Below are positions 21,236 to 32,162 of a stretch of DNA of 64,000 nt, in pieces. The position numbers and the translations under genes are program-made. The stretch spans positions 434,001-498,000 of the forward strand of contig NW_024466421.1 of NCBI RefSeq assembly GCF_017591425.1, written 5' to 3'. The notes beneath the pieces were generated by a model, which saw only the letters and a program-made list of their open reading frames with translations, ran no database searches and was not told where the DNA came from. Each line of letters starts with the position of its first letter. The first letter of the stretch is position 1. This DNA is from Ochotona curzoniae (lineage: Eukaryota > Chordata > Mammalia > Lagomorpha > Ochotonidae).

Positions 21236-21545
21236 TAGGGAGGTCACATGTGTGCACGGATTCTAGGGAGGCCATGCATGTGTGTGTTCTAGGAGGCCAT
21301 GCGTGTGTTCTGGGGGATCACGTGTGTTCTGGGAGTCACATGTATGCACGTGGGGAGGTCATGTGTGAGCACGTGGAAAGTCATGTGTGTTCTGGGAGTC
21401 ACATGTATGCGTGTGGGGAAATCACGCGTGAATGTGGGGGTTACACATGTGCATGTAGAAGGTCATGTGTGTTCTGGGAAGTCTTGTGCGCATGTGGGCA
21501 GGTCACGTGTGTGCTGTGGGAGGTCATGGACATACACGTGTGTCA
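21236..21545. repeat. Imperfect minisatellite (ggtcacatgtgtgttctggg type)
   Basis: Degenerate units of roughly 20-45 bp built from 'gtcatgtgtgttctggga' and 'gtcacatgtatgcacgtg'. The pattern is clear, but unit length varies too much to state one period. Confidence 0.8.
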
Positions 21546-22822
21546 AGCAGGTCAAATGTGTCTCCTGCATGCCTCAGTCACAGCTGGAGTGGGATTTAGC
21601 CCAGAATATGGGTCAGGAGACTGTCCAGCGAGCCGCCCCAGCAGGAGCACTGCCCACACCTGGCGGCTCTCCCTGGGCCCTGGCCCCAAGCATCGCATGT
21701 CAATGTGGGTGGCCTCCTAGCCACCCGGCTGCGCAGTCCCCTCACCAGGCCAAGCTGGCACTGGTTCCCCAAGCCTGGGGTCCCTCCATCCTCCCTCAGC
21801 GTGGAGTGGCTGGTATAGCCCAGGTCATGCTCCAGGAAGCAGGTCATTCCTAGCTCCCCCCGACAGGCCAGCCCCTGGTGGCTGTTCTGCTCCGTGGCCA
21901 TCAGGGCTGGCCCTGTGTTCCTGGGACTGTTGGCAAGTGAAGTGGCCAGGAGTGGCCCATACGGGGCACTAAGGCGGTGGGCACAGTGGACTCGGCGCTT
22001 CCTCCCAGGCACATGTGTGTACCTGCTGGCTACCTGTGTCACCCGTGCTGCCTGCACTTGCTGTACCTGTCCGGGTGGCAGTGGCTGCTGCACACATCCT
22101 CCCCCCACCGCAGGCGCCCACATGGAGCCTCACAGAGCCAGCATGGCACAGCACGCTCCAGGCAGCAGCAGGCACAGGTGCAGGTGTTCCAGGCTGACAG
22201 GGTGGCGGGCCAGCTGCCTGGCCCCGGGGATTTGAACTGGGGCTGAAAGTGGGAAACCCACAGGAGCTTGGTCTCTTCCTGGGTACTTTGGACAGCACGG
22301 AGCAAGGCTGAGGCTCAGGGCACTGTGTCCTGGGACTCCGAAGGTTCTGGTCCCTCCGCCCTAACCCCCACCCGGTCCCTTGTGGGGCCAGCTTCCCTTC
22401 GGCCCATCACCACGGGCAGGGGGACTCACAGGGGTCCCTCTCTGCAGGACTAGGGTGGCTGGAGGTGGTGGAGAGGGCAATGCCTTCTGAGACCTGGAGT
22501 CTGATCCAGGCCCTCACTCTTCATCCATTTGGAAATAGCGGGGCATCAGGGCTCCAGGCTGGATCACGCTGTGTGCCTGTTTGCCCTGTGAGAGCACTGC
22601 CCCTACCAGGCACAGGCTACTCTCCCAGCCCGGTCCCCTACGCGGGCGGTCACTTCCTTCTCAGGGTAGCATGAGAGCAGGCTGTGCCCATCCATGCTTA
22701 GAGAGGAGCAGGACCCCCCAGCTCCGTCAGTGGGGGTGTCCAGGGTTCAAACCCAGGGAGGCCCCTGGACCAGCCACAGCCCCTTGGTCCCCAGCCTGGG
22801 GAGCTGCCGCTTCTGCGAGTGG

Positions 22823-22836
22823 CCGGCAGGTGGCGC
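22823..22836 (+). promoter_or_regulatory. Candidate CTCF site, plus orientation
   Basis: CCGGCAGGTGGCGC matches the CTCF core (CCASYAGRKGGCRS) at 13 of 14 positions. It lies 1.85 kb upstream of the predicted two-exon gene. Binding is inference. Confidence 0.5.
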
Positions 22837-24588
22837 CCAGGCACTACCTGCAGATGGCGGGACTTGGTGCAGGCTGAGGCCCAGGCCCTGCCTCCTGCAG
22901 GCCCACCTCCCTGCAGAAGGGGCGCGCCCGCAGGGATGGGGAGGCCTGCTCCCTCTGGGCTGCAGACTTGGCTACCGCCTCTCAGCTCAGGCCTGTTCCC
23001 CTGCCGGGGCTGCTGGATGGGGTGGAGGTTGCGTCACTGCCACTAGGCTCTTGTGGACGCCCCTGGAACCTGCTCTCACCCCTATCCTTATGCTTGGACC
23101 TGGCTACTTCCAGCCCAGGATGCCGGCTCCAGAAAGCAGCCCCTGATTTCTTGGGGCTCCGGAGCTGTTTTTCCCTTGCTGTGGCCCCGCATAGCTGGTC
23201 TGCCACTGGATGGCGCAGGCTACGGTGCTGAGGGAGGCGCCAGCCAGGCGCACCAGGACCCTCCAGCAGGGTCCTGCCCGGGTCTCCCTCTTTCAGGATC
23301 CTTCTCTGCCCAGGGAGCCCCGAGACTCCCGGGAGGGGACAGAAGGCAAGAGCGGCTGTGCTGGTTTGGCAACAATTTGCAACAATTTTCTGGATTTGAA
23401 ACTGAAAGTGCAGGCAAAGGCAGCAAAATTAGAGCCACGGGACTCCACGGAGCACAGGCTCCAGTGAGGTGCTCTCCACAGAAGATCAACAGAATGAAAA
23501 GGGGCCTACAGGCGGGCCAAGGAGACCGCAAACCTCTGAGAAGGCACTGACATTCCAAGCATGCGGGAGCTGGCCACAGCTCTAAAGCAGAAACCCAGGG
23601 GAGTCCAAGAGGGCCTGGGGTGCCCTGAGGGGAACAGCCGGGGCCAGTGGGCGGCCGGCAGCACCCACCACCGCCCGCCGGGTGGGGGACCAAAGCCCCA
23701 GCAGCTGGTGTCCTCTGTGAGAGCAGGAGCGAGCAGGCACGGGGTAGGGCTTGGGCAGGGAAGGTTGGCATCCTGTGGGTGCGAGCCCAGGCTCCCAGAG
23801 GCCGAGTCCCATGGCCGCGCGCGGGCTGTTGCTGTCCTCCACCGCCCAGATGTGGCCACAAGGACGAGCATGGATACAGCTGGCAGAGAGCAGAAGATCC
23901 AGCACCCGGTCACGGCTGCACAGGCGGCACCCACCGCTGGCCTTTGTAGGAGCCGACACAGGGCAGCGGCTGCCAGGGCCTGCACAGGGGTACTTGGGGG
24001 TTTCTGTGATGTGGGAGCAGGTGGTACAGGGGTGCGTTGACCACATGTGCTTGTTCAGCTTGGCAGCACCACAGGGCATCGAATCGGTGCCATCTTCTTG
24101 GCCAGAAGAACCCAAGCCCATGCCCACTGCACAGCTGGCGGCCCAAGCCGGATTCTGGTTCCAGCCCCAGCACTTCCTGGCTGCTGAGGAGTGGGAGTGA
24201 GCCCCAAGCCACTGAATGCTCGAGCTGGCCAGGTGGCTGGGGTCTCATGTAGCAGCTAGTGGTGGCATCTGACTTGGTTCTAGGGGCGACGGGAGTTGCT
24301 GAAGGTGGGGACACTGGGCGGGGGCTCTGGACGCTGCTGTTGGGGCACACTGTGAAGCTGGGCCTGAGCCGTGGTTGCCCATGAGCAGCTGCAGTGGCTT
24401 TGACCCTGGAAGAGGAGACTGGTCATGGTCCCAGAGCAGGGCAGACGAGGGCATCAGGTTCGGGCTGGGCCTGGGGGTGACCCCAGGGAGCAGGTGCTGG
24501 GGTGTTCCAGGGCTTCTCATGGCAAAGGCAGAGCCTGCTAACCCTGCTCACACCTTCCCCCTCAGCCCCAATTCCATTCAGGGGCCCC

Positions 24589-24594
24589 TTTAAG
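24589..24594 (+). promoter_or_regulatory. Possible TATA-like element
   Basis: TTTAAG within cccctttaagtg, about 85 bases before the predicted start codon of the two-exon gene. It is weak, and exon 1 has no CpG island. I list it only because it is the best promoter-like string in the expected place. Confidence 0.15.
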
Positions 24595-24677
24595 TGCTGG
24601 GTTCTTTCCTGGTCTGATGCCCCTCCCCCATTCTCCCTGGCAGCCAGGTCAACAGAAGCCTGACCCAAGGCTGTGAT

Positions 24678-24747
24678 ATGTCTTCCCCCTGCTGTGGGGA
24701 CCCCAGCCCCGGAGGTCTGGCCCCTCCGCCCCCAGCATCCACGCCAG
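24678..24747 (+). CDS. Two-exon gene, exon 1 (coding part)
   Basis: ATG with G at -3, then 23 codons (MSSPCCGDPSPGGLAPPPPA and three more), ending in the consensus donor CCAG|GTGAGA in phase 1. The choice rests on donor quality and the exact phase match with exon 2. Composition alone would not support it. Confidence 0.5.
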
Positions 24748-26922
24748 GTGAGAGGCGTGGTCAGGGATGGGGGCAGGAAGCAGTCACACGGCAGGGGGCA
24801 CGGCAGAGGGCACTGCGGGCACCGGTGCGCTTTCCACAGCAAGCCACGCCCCTCTGGACGCAGCAAGTCATCTGGGAGGAGCTGCCCGCTGCTGTGGTGG
24901 GCTCCATCGGACCTTGCCTGCTCCTGGGTCCCCTTGCCTCACCTCTTGCTCTCTTTTCCGGAACATTCTGCGCACACACACACCCGCCTTGTCTCACCGC
25001 CCCAGCCCCTCCACACAGATGAAGCTTCCGTGGTCACCACTCCACACGGCGAGCGGGACAAGGTCCTGGACAACCTTCCTGCCTTGCCCACTCAGGACCC
25101 CTCCGCGTGTCCCACAGTCCTGGGCCTCCTCCACCTGCCCATACATTGCTGCTCTACTCTGGAAGGAGGGCCTGGGCTCTGGCCTCTTCTCCCTCTGTCC
25201 TCGCTCACTTGGGGACAGCATCCCCATGGTGGCTCTCGAAGCCTTCTCCCCACGTGCGCCTGCCCAGAGCGTCAGGGCCCTCTGGCCACTGCCCTTCCTC
25301 CCCTACCTACAGACATCAAGCCGTCATAGTTACACCTTCCATCTTCCAGGCCAACTGCCCGCTCCCGCTGCCCCCATTGCCACTGCCCAGGCCCAAGCCC
25401 TCGGGGTCTCCCTGCACACCCTGTCTTGGCTAGCAGAGCTGGCCACCTCACTGCCCTCACCCCTGCTGGCAATCTGTAAGCGCATGGCCAGAGCTGGACC
25501 GCGGCTGACCAGGCAGGGCTGCTGCTCCGCTGTCCCGGGGCTGTGGGAGAGTGAAGGTTACAGTGGCTTCTCGAACCGCCACACCGTCCTCCCAAACTGT
25601 CCCCCGACTCCCACCACCCACCTCCTCCCACCCACTCCATGAGCTGGCACAGTGCGAGAGCAGGCCAGTGGCTCCGGCCTTAGAGCCATCACTCGGGGTG
25701 GTAGCGTGCCTTTGTGGTCAGGGGCTCAGCGAGATGCCAGGGCAGCTGTTCAGCACCAGGGGTCCTTAGCAGCGCTGCTGGCTTGGCCTGGAGCCACTCC
25801 TGAGGCCAGCAGGGCCTCCTGGGGGCAGGATGCTGCGTGCGGAGCTGACCCAGGAAAGCAAGTGCCAGGGCAACAGGTGGGTGGTGGGGAGGACGGAGGG
25901 CCACAAGCAGGGGGAGCTGGAGCCAGGGTCCCGGTGGGAGGGCAGAGTCCAAGGTCACAGTGTGGAAGCCTCGTCCTCCCCCAGGCCCTGCAGGCAGCTC
26001 ACCCACCAGCCGCCAAGTCTTCGTTCAGACGCAGCTGGCTCACGTCTGTGAGCTCCCCCAGCGAGGAACGGGAGGAAGGATGAGGCAGTGGCTCCCGTCC
26101 AGGCAGCAGCTGGCTCTGCCTCCAGGGGCAGTGATGGACGTCTGGGGTGTCCTGATGGTAGCCAAACCATGGCCCCCTCTAGCTGCGCCCCTCCCCACCT
26201 CCAGCTACAAGACAGGGACCACTTCCCCACCCCTCCCCCGACCTCACCGCCACTAGGATATGACCTGCCATGGGACCTGTGCCTTCTAGAATTTTCTGCC
26301 CAGAGCTGGGAGGCAGGCCCAGGCCCTCCCTGAGCCGGCACGAGGCTCCTACCCGCGCCCTCCCTGCTCTGGGGCCTGCTTGGGCTGGCCGCGGTCCCCG
26401 GCGCGCCCTGCCCGCGGGCTCACCCAGCACCCGCTCCTCCGCAATCCCGCAGGTGCCGGGGCCCCGCAGGAGCCACCCTTCCCGGACATCTACGGAGGCG
26501 ACGCGGGGCTGTGGGAGGCGCACTTCCGCGGCATCGGGCGCGCCTACCGCGTGCTGGGCAAGGAGGAGGACTTGGCCATCCGCGTGCTCACCGAAGACTT
26601 CACGCTGCCCTTCCCGTTCGCCTGGCCTCCGGGACCTGACCCGGCCCGCGGGCCTCTCTTCTACGACCCGCACGACCGCACCGGCTTCGACTTCCTGCTG
26701 CGGGGCCCGGGCGCCGCGCCGCCCGCGCTGCTGCGGCCCCTGCACGCCACGGCGCAGGCGGCCGTGCGCAAGCGGCGCCTGGAGCAGATGGCGCTGAGCT
26801 ACGCGGGCGCCGGCGGCCCGCGGCCCGGCCTGGTGCTGCTGCCGCCCGGGCCCGGCGCTGCCGCCTTCCCGGGGCCCGCCGGGCCGGAGGCCTGCGCGCC
26901 GGGCGCCCCCGGGCTGGGCTAG
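24678..26922 (+). CDS. Predicted two-exon gene, 179-residue uncharacterised protein
   Basis: Coding segments are 24678-24747 and 26453-26922 (stop TAG at 26920). Exon 1 ends CCAG|GTGAGA after one base of a Gly codon; exon 2 begins after CAATCCCGCAG with the other two bases (GT), so phases agree exactly. The product has a Pro/Ser/Cys-rich start (residues 1-34), a conserved-looking core at 35-108 with FPDIYGGDAGLWEAHFRG, LTEDFTLPFPFAWPPG and FYDPHDRTGFDFLLRG, a helical basic stretch with RKRR at 129-132, and a Gly/Pro/Ala tail. There is no signal peptide or membrane segment. I do not recognise the family. It lies beyond, and points away from, the MROH gene. An extra intervening exon cannot be excluded. 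Confidence 0.65.
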
Positions 26923-26925
26923 CGC
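26380..26925. promoter_or_regulatory. CpG island over the terminal exon
   Basis: CG dinucleotides are very dense (for example gcgcgcctaccgcgtgctgg, ggccgtgcgcaagcggcgcc), while the flanks are CpG-poor. An island on a last exon rather than at the promoter suggests germline hypomethylation, or an unannotated antisense or internal promoter. Confidence 0.8.
26453..26922 (+). CDS. Two-exon gene, exon 2 (terminal exon)
   Basis: 470 nt after the acceptor GCAATCCCGCAG, including the stop. It shows strong coding character: G/C at nearly all third positions, charged and aromatic residues in balanced use, and helices around residues 40-70 and 112-140. A second AG at 26468-26469 could serve as an alternative acceptor but would change phase. 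The whole exon lies in a CpG island. Confidence 0.8.
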
Positions 26926-26941
26926 CAGAGCGGACCCAGCA

Positions 26942-26947
26942 ACTAAA
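26942..26947 (+). terminator. Probable polyadenylation signal (ACTAAA)
   Basis: ACTAAA is a one-base variant of AATAAA, 19 bases after the stop codon of the two-exon gene, followed by a T-rich then GT-rich stretch (tcttttactg, gtgtgcccc). It implies a very short 3' UTR. Confidence 0.5.
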
Positions 26948-27494
26948 GTGTCTTTTACTGCCTGCCCGTTTTATTTCCCTGTGTGCCCCCGGTGGAAATC
27001 CGGTGCCAAGGACCGCGGGGTGACCTGGCCGTGTGGACCCTGGGTGTGTAGTGGATGGAAACGGCAAGCGTCTGGCTGGCCAGGCCGGGGTGGCGTGGCC
27101 TTGTGCCCTCAGAGGCCCATGGTGGGTACCAGTGCCCCCAGCCCAAGCTCAGTTGTTTCCTGTGAGGCGAAGGGGCCTGGGATGGGGGCTGCAGGGGGGC
27201 GTGGCGAGGCCCGAGAAGGGGAGGGTGGGACAAGGATGATGGACAGCAGGGGGCCTGGGGTGCCTGCTGCTCTCCCCACTGGCCTGAGCCCGGGCTGGCC
27301 ACTGCTGACAGGCCTCTCCATAGAGGCCTGTGGCGGCCAGGCGACCCTGGGGACCCTGGACTTCCTGCTCCAGCCCCAGACACGTGTCGGGATGTCTGTG
27401 GGGGCGTGGGCTCTCTCCTGCTTGCTGATTTGGGTTCCAGGTGTGCAGGGGGCTGGGGGGCTGGGAGGCTGCCTGCAGCTTGCTCAAGTACAGA

Positions 27495-27560
27495 TGGCGG
27501 CAGCTTCTTATTCCTTTAATCCGCGAGTTATTTATAGCTTCCCAGGCTGGGAGAAAGGGT
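27495..27560. promoter_or_regulatory. AT-rich putative enhancer with MEF2-like site
   Basis: TTATTTATAG at 27,528-27,537 fits the MEF2 consensus YTAWWWWTAR. TAATCC at 27,518-27,523 fits a PITX/OTX-type site. The block stands out from GC-rich flanks. Conservation cannot be checked here. Confidence 0.4.
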
Positions 27561-29084
27561 TTTCCCGAACCCTCCTTGGCTCTGCTGAAGAGCGCGCCGT
27601 GTGAGGGGCGCTGGCACGGAGGGGGGCAACCTCCCCTGCGCCATCCGTTGCCGCCAGGTCTCCTGAGAGGGTCGGCCCCTGCCCGGTCCCTTCCATGGCT
27701 GTCTTGTTGAGTTCTGCGGGTGTTGCCGCGGTGACCTCATGGGGGACAAGGCCGTGGGGGTGCGCTGCTGGAGCCCCCAGAATGTCTGTGGATGGGGGAG
27801 GGTGGTCCTTGTCATTCAGGCAGGGGCTGAGAATGTGGGGCAGCATCAGGGAGGGCATAAAGTGACCTCCCGCCTGGCACTGTGGGCAGCAGGTGGCCGG
27901 CTGGCTAGGGCCCCCTGGGCACAGCCAGGCAGGCTGCAGGGCTAGCCACCTGAGCTTGGGGCGGGGCCACCTGGAGCTGCATTCTCAGGCAGAGTAGGAG
28001 GCGTGACCATGCCAGACCCGGTGGCCGGTGAGGGTGACCTCCGGGCAGCTTTGTGACACTCGGACGGAGTCATCTTAAGGTCGCAGAGAAGCACGGCACA
28101 CATTGGCGGTTTTGGTATCTCGTTTTCTTCCTGTGGGAGATGAGAGGCAGAGGGTGTGGCCGTCACCCCCACATGGAAAGGGGTGCTCCAGCACCCTGAA
28201 GCGAGCAGAGGGAAGGAAGCGGAGCGGCTGGCCAGGGCTCAGAGGAGAAGCTGGGACAAAGCCAGGGGTGGAAGGGTGGACGCTGGCCATGGGGGAGGGG
28301 CTCCAGGCCCAGCCGGGCCACTGCAGACCCCCAAGGCTGAGCAAGGCCTGGGCCGGCCGAGCAAGTAGGGAAGGGTGGGGAAGCCTTCCTGGAGGAACCT
28401 GTGGGTCCCCAGCTGGTTTCCAAGTCAGCCCCCAAGGCCCAGGGACCTCCATGCCCTGCCCAGCTGGGGAGGTTGGAGCTCTGAGTGGCCACGTCTCCCT
28501 GCCCTGTTGTGTCGACGAAATGTCTGCTGGCTCTATGACAGAGACCTGCGGCCTGCACAAAAGTGCCATGGCTGTTGATGGGGCAGGAGGAGGCTCTGCA
28601 GCTGTGACATCAGGCCCTGGAGCCCTTGGGGTACCCAGGGGGCCACAGCGGAAGCTGTGGGTATGCTGGGGGAAGGAGTGGCTGGGCAGCCGAGGGTGCT
28701 GAAGTCGGAAGCACCCCAGCGTCCTGGCACCTGCTCTTGGCTGCTGCATGGGCCCCCCACTTTCTCCTGAGCTGCCTGTGGCCCCTGAGCCCAGGGTGCA
28801 CTGCTCTGCAGGGGACTGCAGTTGGTGGGTGTTGGGGCAGCAGCCCCAGAGGGCATGGCCGCTGCTGAGCCCACGGCTGCTAAGGCCCTGTGCCTGGGCA
28901 GCCAGAGGCTCCTGGGTGGGGTGGAGCTGGCTCCTCCCATTCAGAGTACCCCTGGCAACTTCACGCCCTTCAGCAAAGCTGCCCCTCGTTTTAGTTCCTG
29001 GACCGCAGGGAGCAGGGGGCAGCGTCTTCTCCCCCAACCCAGGTCCACAGCCTGCCGCCTCTGCTCTCATTTCTTGGGGGGAGT

Positions 29085-29220
29085 GTGGATGTTTAATTAA
29101 TTGCAATCTCCACCTTCAAAGGCAGGCCCGGAGTTGAAAGTTGTTTTTAATTACCGTGTTATGCTTTCGGCCTACTCCCCAAATTGATCTTGCTGGAGTT
29201 TCTGATGGAGGATTAATGGG
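29085..29220. promoter_or_regulatory. AT-rich putative enhancer (homeodomain, TCF/LEF-like sites)
   Basis: TTAATTAATTG at 29,093-29,103, TTCAAAG (TCF/LEF-like) at about 29,115, TTTTTAATTACC at about 29,143 and GGATTAA near 29,210. Four such sites in 130 bp of an otherwise GC-rich desert look like a conserved non-coding element. Confidence 0.45.
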
Positions 29221-29861
29221 GCTGCTTCAGGCACCTGACCTCCTGCCGATGCCCAAGTTTAGCTGGAAGGACCATGAGGTGGGGGTGCCATGGGCATGAG
29301 GACTCAGTGTCATGGCAGAGGCCCTGGGCAAAGGGCCAGGCATGGTCACCGATGCACTTGACTCCATGTCCCTGCTCTGTCTGCTTGGCATTTCCTAAGG
29401 GGGTAACAGGTGTCCAGTGCTGGCCGGTGAGTCTCAGATCCACCTGTCACTTCCAATCCAAAGTGCAGTAGCCAGAGGGGGCCACCTGGAGAGCCCTCTG
29501 TGGCCAGCAGTGGCTCCTCGGTGGTCATAGTCCTGGCAACCAGGCTGAGTCCTATAGCCTGAGGAGGGAACAGTAGGTGCTGCTGGCCCTGGGCTGGGCT
29601 CCTGGGCGGTAGAGTGCAGCCCCAGATGGGGGTGCCTTGAGCCAGGTGTCACATGGCAGGCTGGTGAAGCCAGGAGCTGTGTGTTGGAGCGGGGTCCTGC
29701 AGATCCTGCTGGCCTGCACTGACCCGAGAGGAGTCTCCAAGGCCTGTTCTAGGCTCCAGTGACCGGGCTGCCGCCTCGTGCCTTCTTGGCTCTTGCATTG
29801 CTGAGTGCTGTTGGGGTGCCATGGGCATGAGGACTCAGTGCCAATAGAATTGAGAGGCTGG

Positions 29862-30180
29862 GGGCCTGGCGCGGTGGCGCAAGTGGTTAAGGTCCTCGCC
29901 TTGCACGCCCAGGATCCCATATGGGCGCCGGTTCTAATCCCGGCAGCCCCGCTTCCCTTCCAGCTCCCTGCCTGTGGCCCGGGAAAGCAGTCGAGGACGG
30001 CCCAAAGCCTTGGGACCCTGCACCCATGCGGGAGACCCGAAAGAGTCCCCTGGCTTCGGATCGGCATAGCATCGGCCGTTGCGCTCACTTGGGGAGTGAA
30101 TCATTGGACGGAAGATCTTCCTCTCTGGCTCTCCTCTCTGTATATCCGCCTTTCCAATTTAAAAAAAAAAAAAAAAAAAA
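29862..30180 (+). mobile_element. Young full-length CSINE with perfect target-site duplication
   Basis: Begins gggcctggcgcggtggcgca, with tRNA-like box A/B regions (ggttctaatcccggca), the 'cttcccttccagctccctgc' block, a gatcttcctctctgg 3' part and about 20 A at the end. The 16-bp duplication agaattgagaggctgg is identical at 29,846-29,861 and 30,181-30,196. Little decay suggests a recent insertion; this form of the head and tail is what I would expect in pika. Confidence 0.97.
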
Positions 30181-30992
30181 AGAATTGAGAGGCTGGAAGC
30201 CCCACCCCCCAACCCTGGCCCTGTGCCTTGGGGAGCGAACAGGGTTCTTGGGGACAGATAAGGGCTGGCGGGGTGGTCCACGGTGCCACCAGGACAGGAC
30301 ATGCAGTGATGTTGCTTTGTCCTCTGGCTTGGGGTGAGTCAGCTGGTCCCAGGCTGGCAGGGTGGTGAGCACATGCCAGCCCCATGCCGAGTGGGTCTCC
30401 TCATGTTGCTGTGTTCCAGCTGGGGAACGGAGGCAACAGACTGGCGGCAGGAAGTGGGCAGGGCAGCAGGCAGGGCAGCAGGCCCAGGATCCCCCCTGAG
30501 GGCCACCCGGCTCTGGCCGGAGTCCTGATGTCTTTGGGCACGGTCTGCTGCTCTGGGCGCCCTGGAGTCCCCTTGGTTTGCCAGGAGTGTGCAAGGGGCT
30601 ACTGCAGGGTGGGCTTCAGTCCCAGGCCCCTCTGTCACGGCCAGCCCTGCCCAGGGCCCTGAGGGTCCCCGGGGGGAGGGGGTGAGTGGCATGCCCTTCT
30701 CTGCTCCTGAGTGTTGCCACCCTCCTGCCAGCTCCCCCATGCCTGCAGCAACCTCTGTGTCACTGCCTCCCGGCGCCATGGAAGGGGACTTCCCTCCAGA
30801 GGTTGGCGGGCAGGCTGGGCAGCAGCGCCAGGCCCGGAAGCTGGGCTCTCACGTCCACGGGGGTGACAGATCCGGGCCGTGGGCTGCGCTGCAGGCACAG
30901 AGAGGAGGCGTCTGCTTGCTCACGCCTTCCCAGCGTCGCGTCAGCCTCCTCGGAACCCACAGGGCTTTTGTTTTCCTTCTTCTTTTTCTTCC

Positions 30993-31018
30993 TTTTTTTT
31001 TTTTTTTTTTTTTTTTTT
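30993..31018. repeat. Poly-T tract
   Basis: 26 T, preceded by a T/C-rich lead (ttccttcttctttttcttcc). No SINE body is recognisable on its right, so the origin is unclear. Confidence 0.9.
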
Positions 31019-32142
31019 GGCAACAGCAGCTGGGGAGGATGGGATCTGCAGTTTGTGAAGCCACTATTTCTCCCTGGGGGAAGGGACCTGGGGAGCCCAC
31101 GCTTGCCAAGGCCCAGCTCTGGGCTGCTGTCTGTTTTGGGCATCATGGGTGTTGATGGGTGGTAGTGGGGCGGCTGTGGGGCCCGAGGCCAAGAACTCTG
31201 CTCCCCCCATCCAGTAGATTCCAAGCGCTCCTGTCAACAGAGCGGCCCGGACTTGGCCGGCAGCTGCAGGGTTGCTGTCATTTTCTGTTAGGGCACCAGG
31301 TCTGTGCTGGACAATGCATGTGTGTGCATCCAGTGTGTGTGCTTGTGTTGGCTTGTATCCTGCACACGCGTGCACACATGGGCACAGAGTGCAAGCTGTT
31401 CAGTGCACAGGGCTCACGAACAGGTGATGGGGTGCAGTGCTGGGGCCAGGCTCCCCTGCCACAGCCTTCCAAGCCCCTCACGCTGGGGTGGCTCGCGGTG
31501 GCCCTGCTGTTGGTGCTGCAGACTTTGGGGTCTCTGACCCTTCCCTTTCCCCCTGCCGCCGGCCCGAGTGCCTGCCCACTTGCCCTCGCCTTGCTGCGTC
31601 TTGGGTCTGCTGACCACACTGCCTGCCCGGGTGCTGTTAACACCTGGAGTGTGGGCTTCCTTCTCAGTCCATGGAGCCCTGGGTGGAGGGGGAGGGGGAA
31701 GCAGAGACCATGCCCTTGCTGATGGGGCCTCAGTGGCCACTTCTGTGCGGACCGGGCTTCTGCAATGGTTCCTGGGGACTACCTCGTTGGCATATGCTGC
31801 AACCAACGGAGGAGTGCTTCCTGTTTTAGAAACACGTGAAAGTGGGGGTCAGGCAGCCCTGGGAAGCAGCCCTCTGGGGCGGGCGGATCCCTGTGCTGGA
31901 CAACTTGCCCTGTTTGCCCACTCCTTCCTTGTGGTCATGAGACAGGGAAGAGAGGTGGGCCATGCAGGAGAGGCCACGGCCCACACTGGCCTGAGTGCCT
32001 GGGCTGCTGGTCTTGCTGCACCAAGAGATGCAGAGAGCCCAGGGGGGCAAGGGTGTCACGGGCCCTGGACCACCAGTTGGTAAGCACAGGCTGGCGTTCC
32101 GAGCAGCGCGTCGCTGCCAGAAACCAGCGCCTGCCCGATGAG

Positions 32143-32162
32143 CACGTGATTGGCGGCACGTG
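32143..32162. promoter_or_regulatory. Paired CACGTG E-boxes around an inverted CCAAT box
   Basis: CACGTG at 32,143-32,148 and 32,157-32,162, 14 bp apart, with ATTGG between them. They lie in a small CpG-rich patch (about 32,098-32,180) that contrasts with its flanks. Confidence 0.35.

Larger units (their letters stand above)
19900..24677. other. Intergenic GC-rich sequence without a gene
   Basis: Open frames here are short, on both strands, without splice logic or recognisable domains. Contents noted: a minisatellite at 21,236-21,545, a candidate CTCF motif at 22,823, and a second weaker one near 23,203. The rest looks like unique non-coding DNA. Confidence 0.6.
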
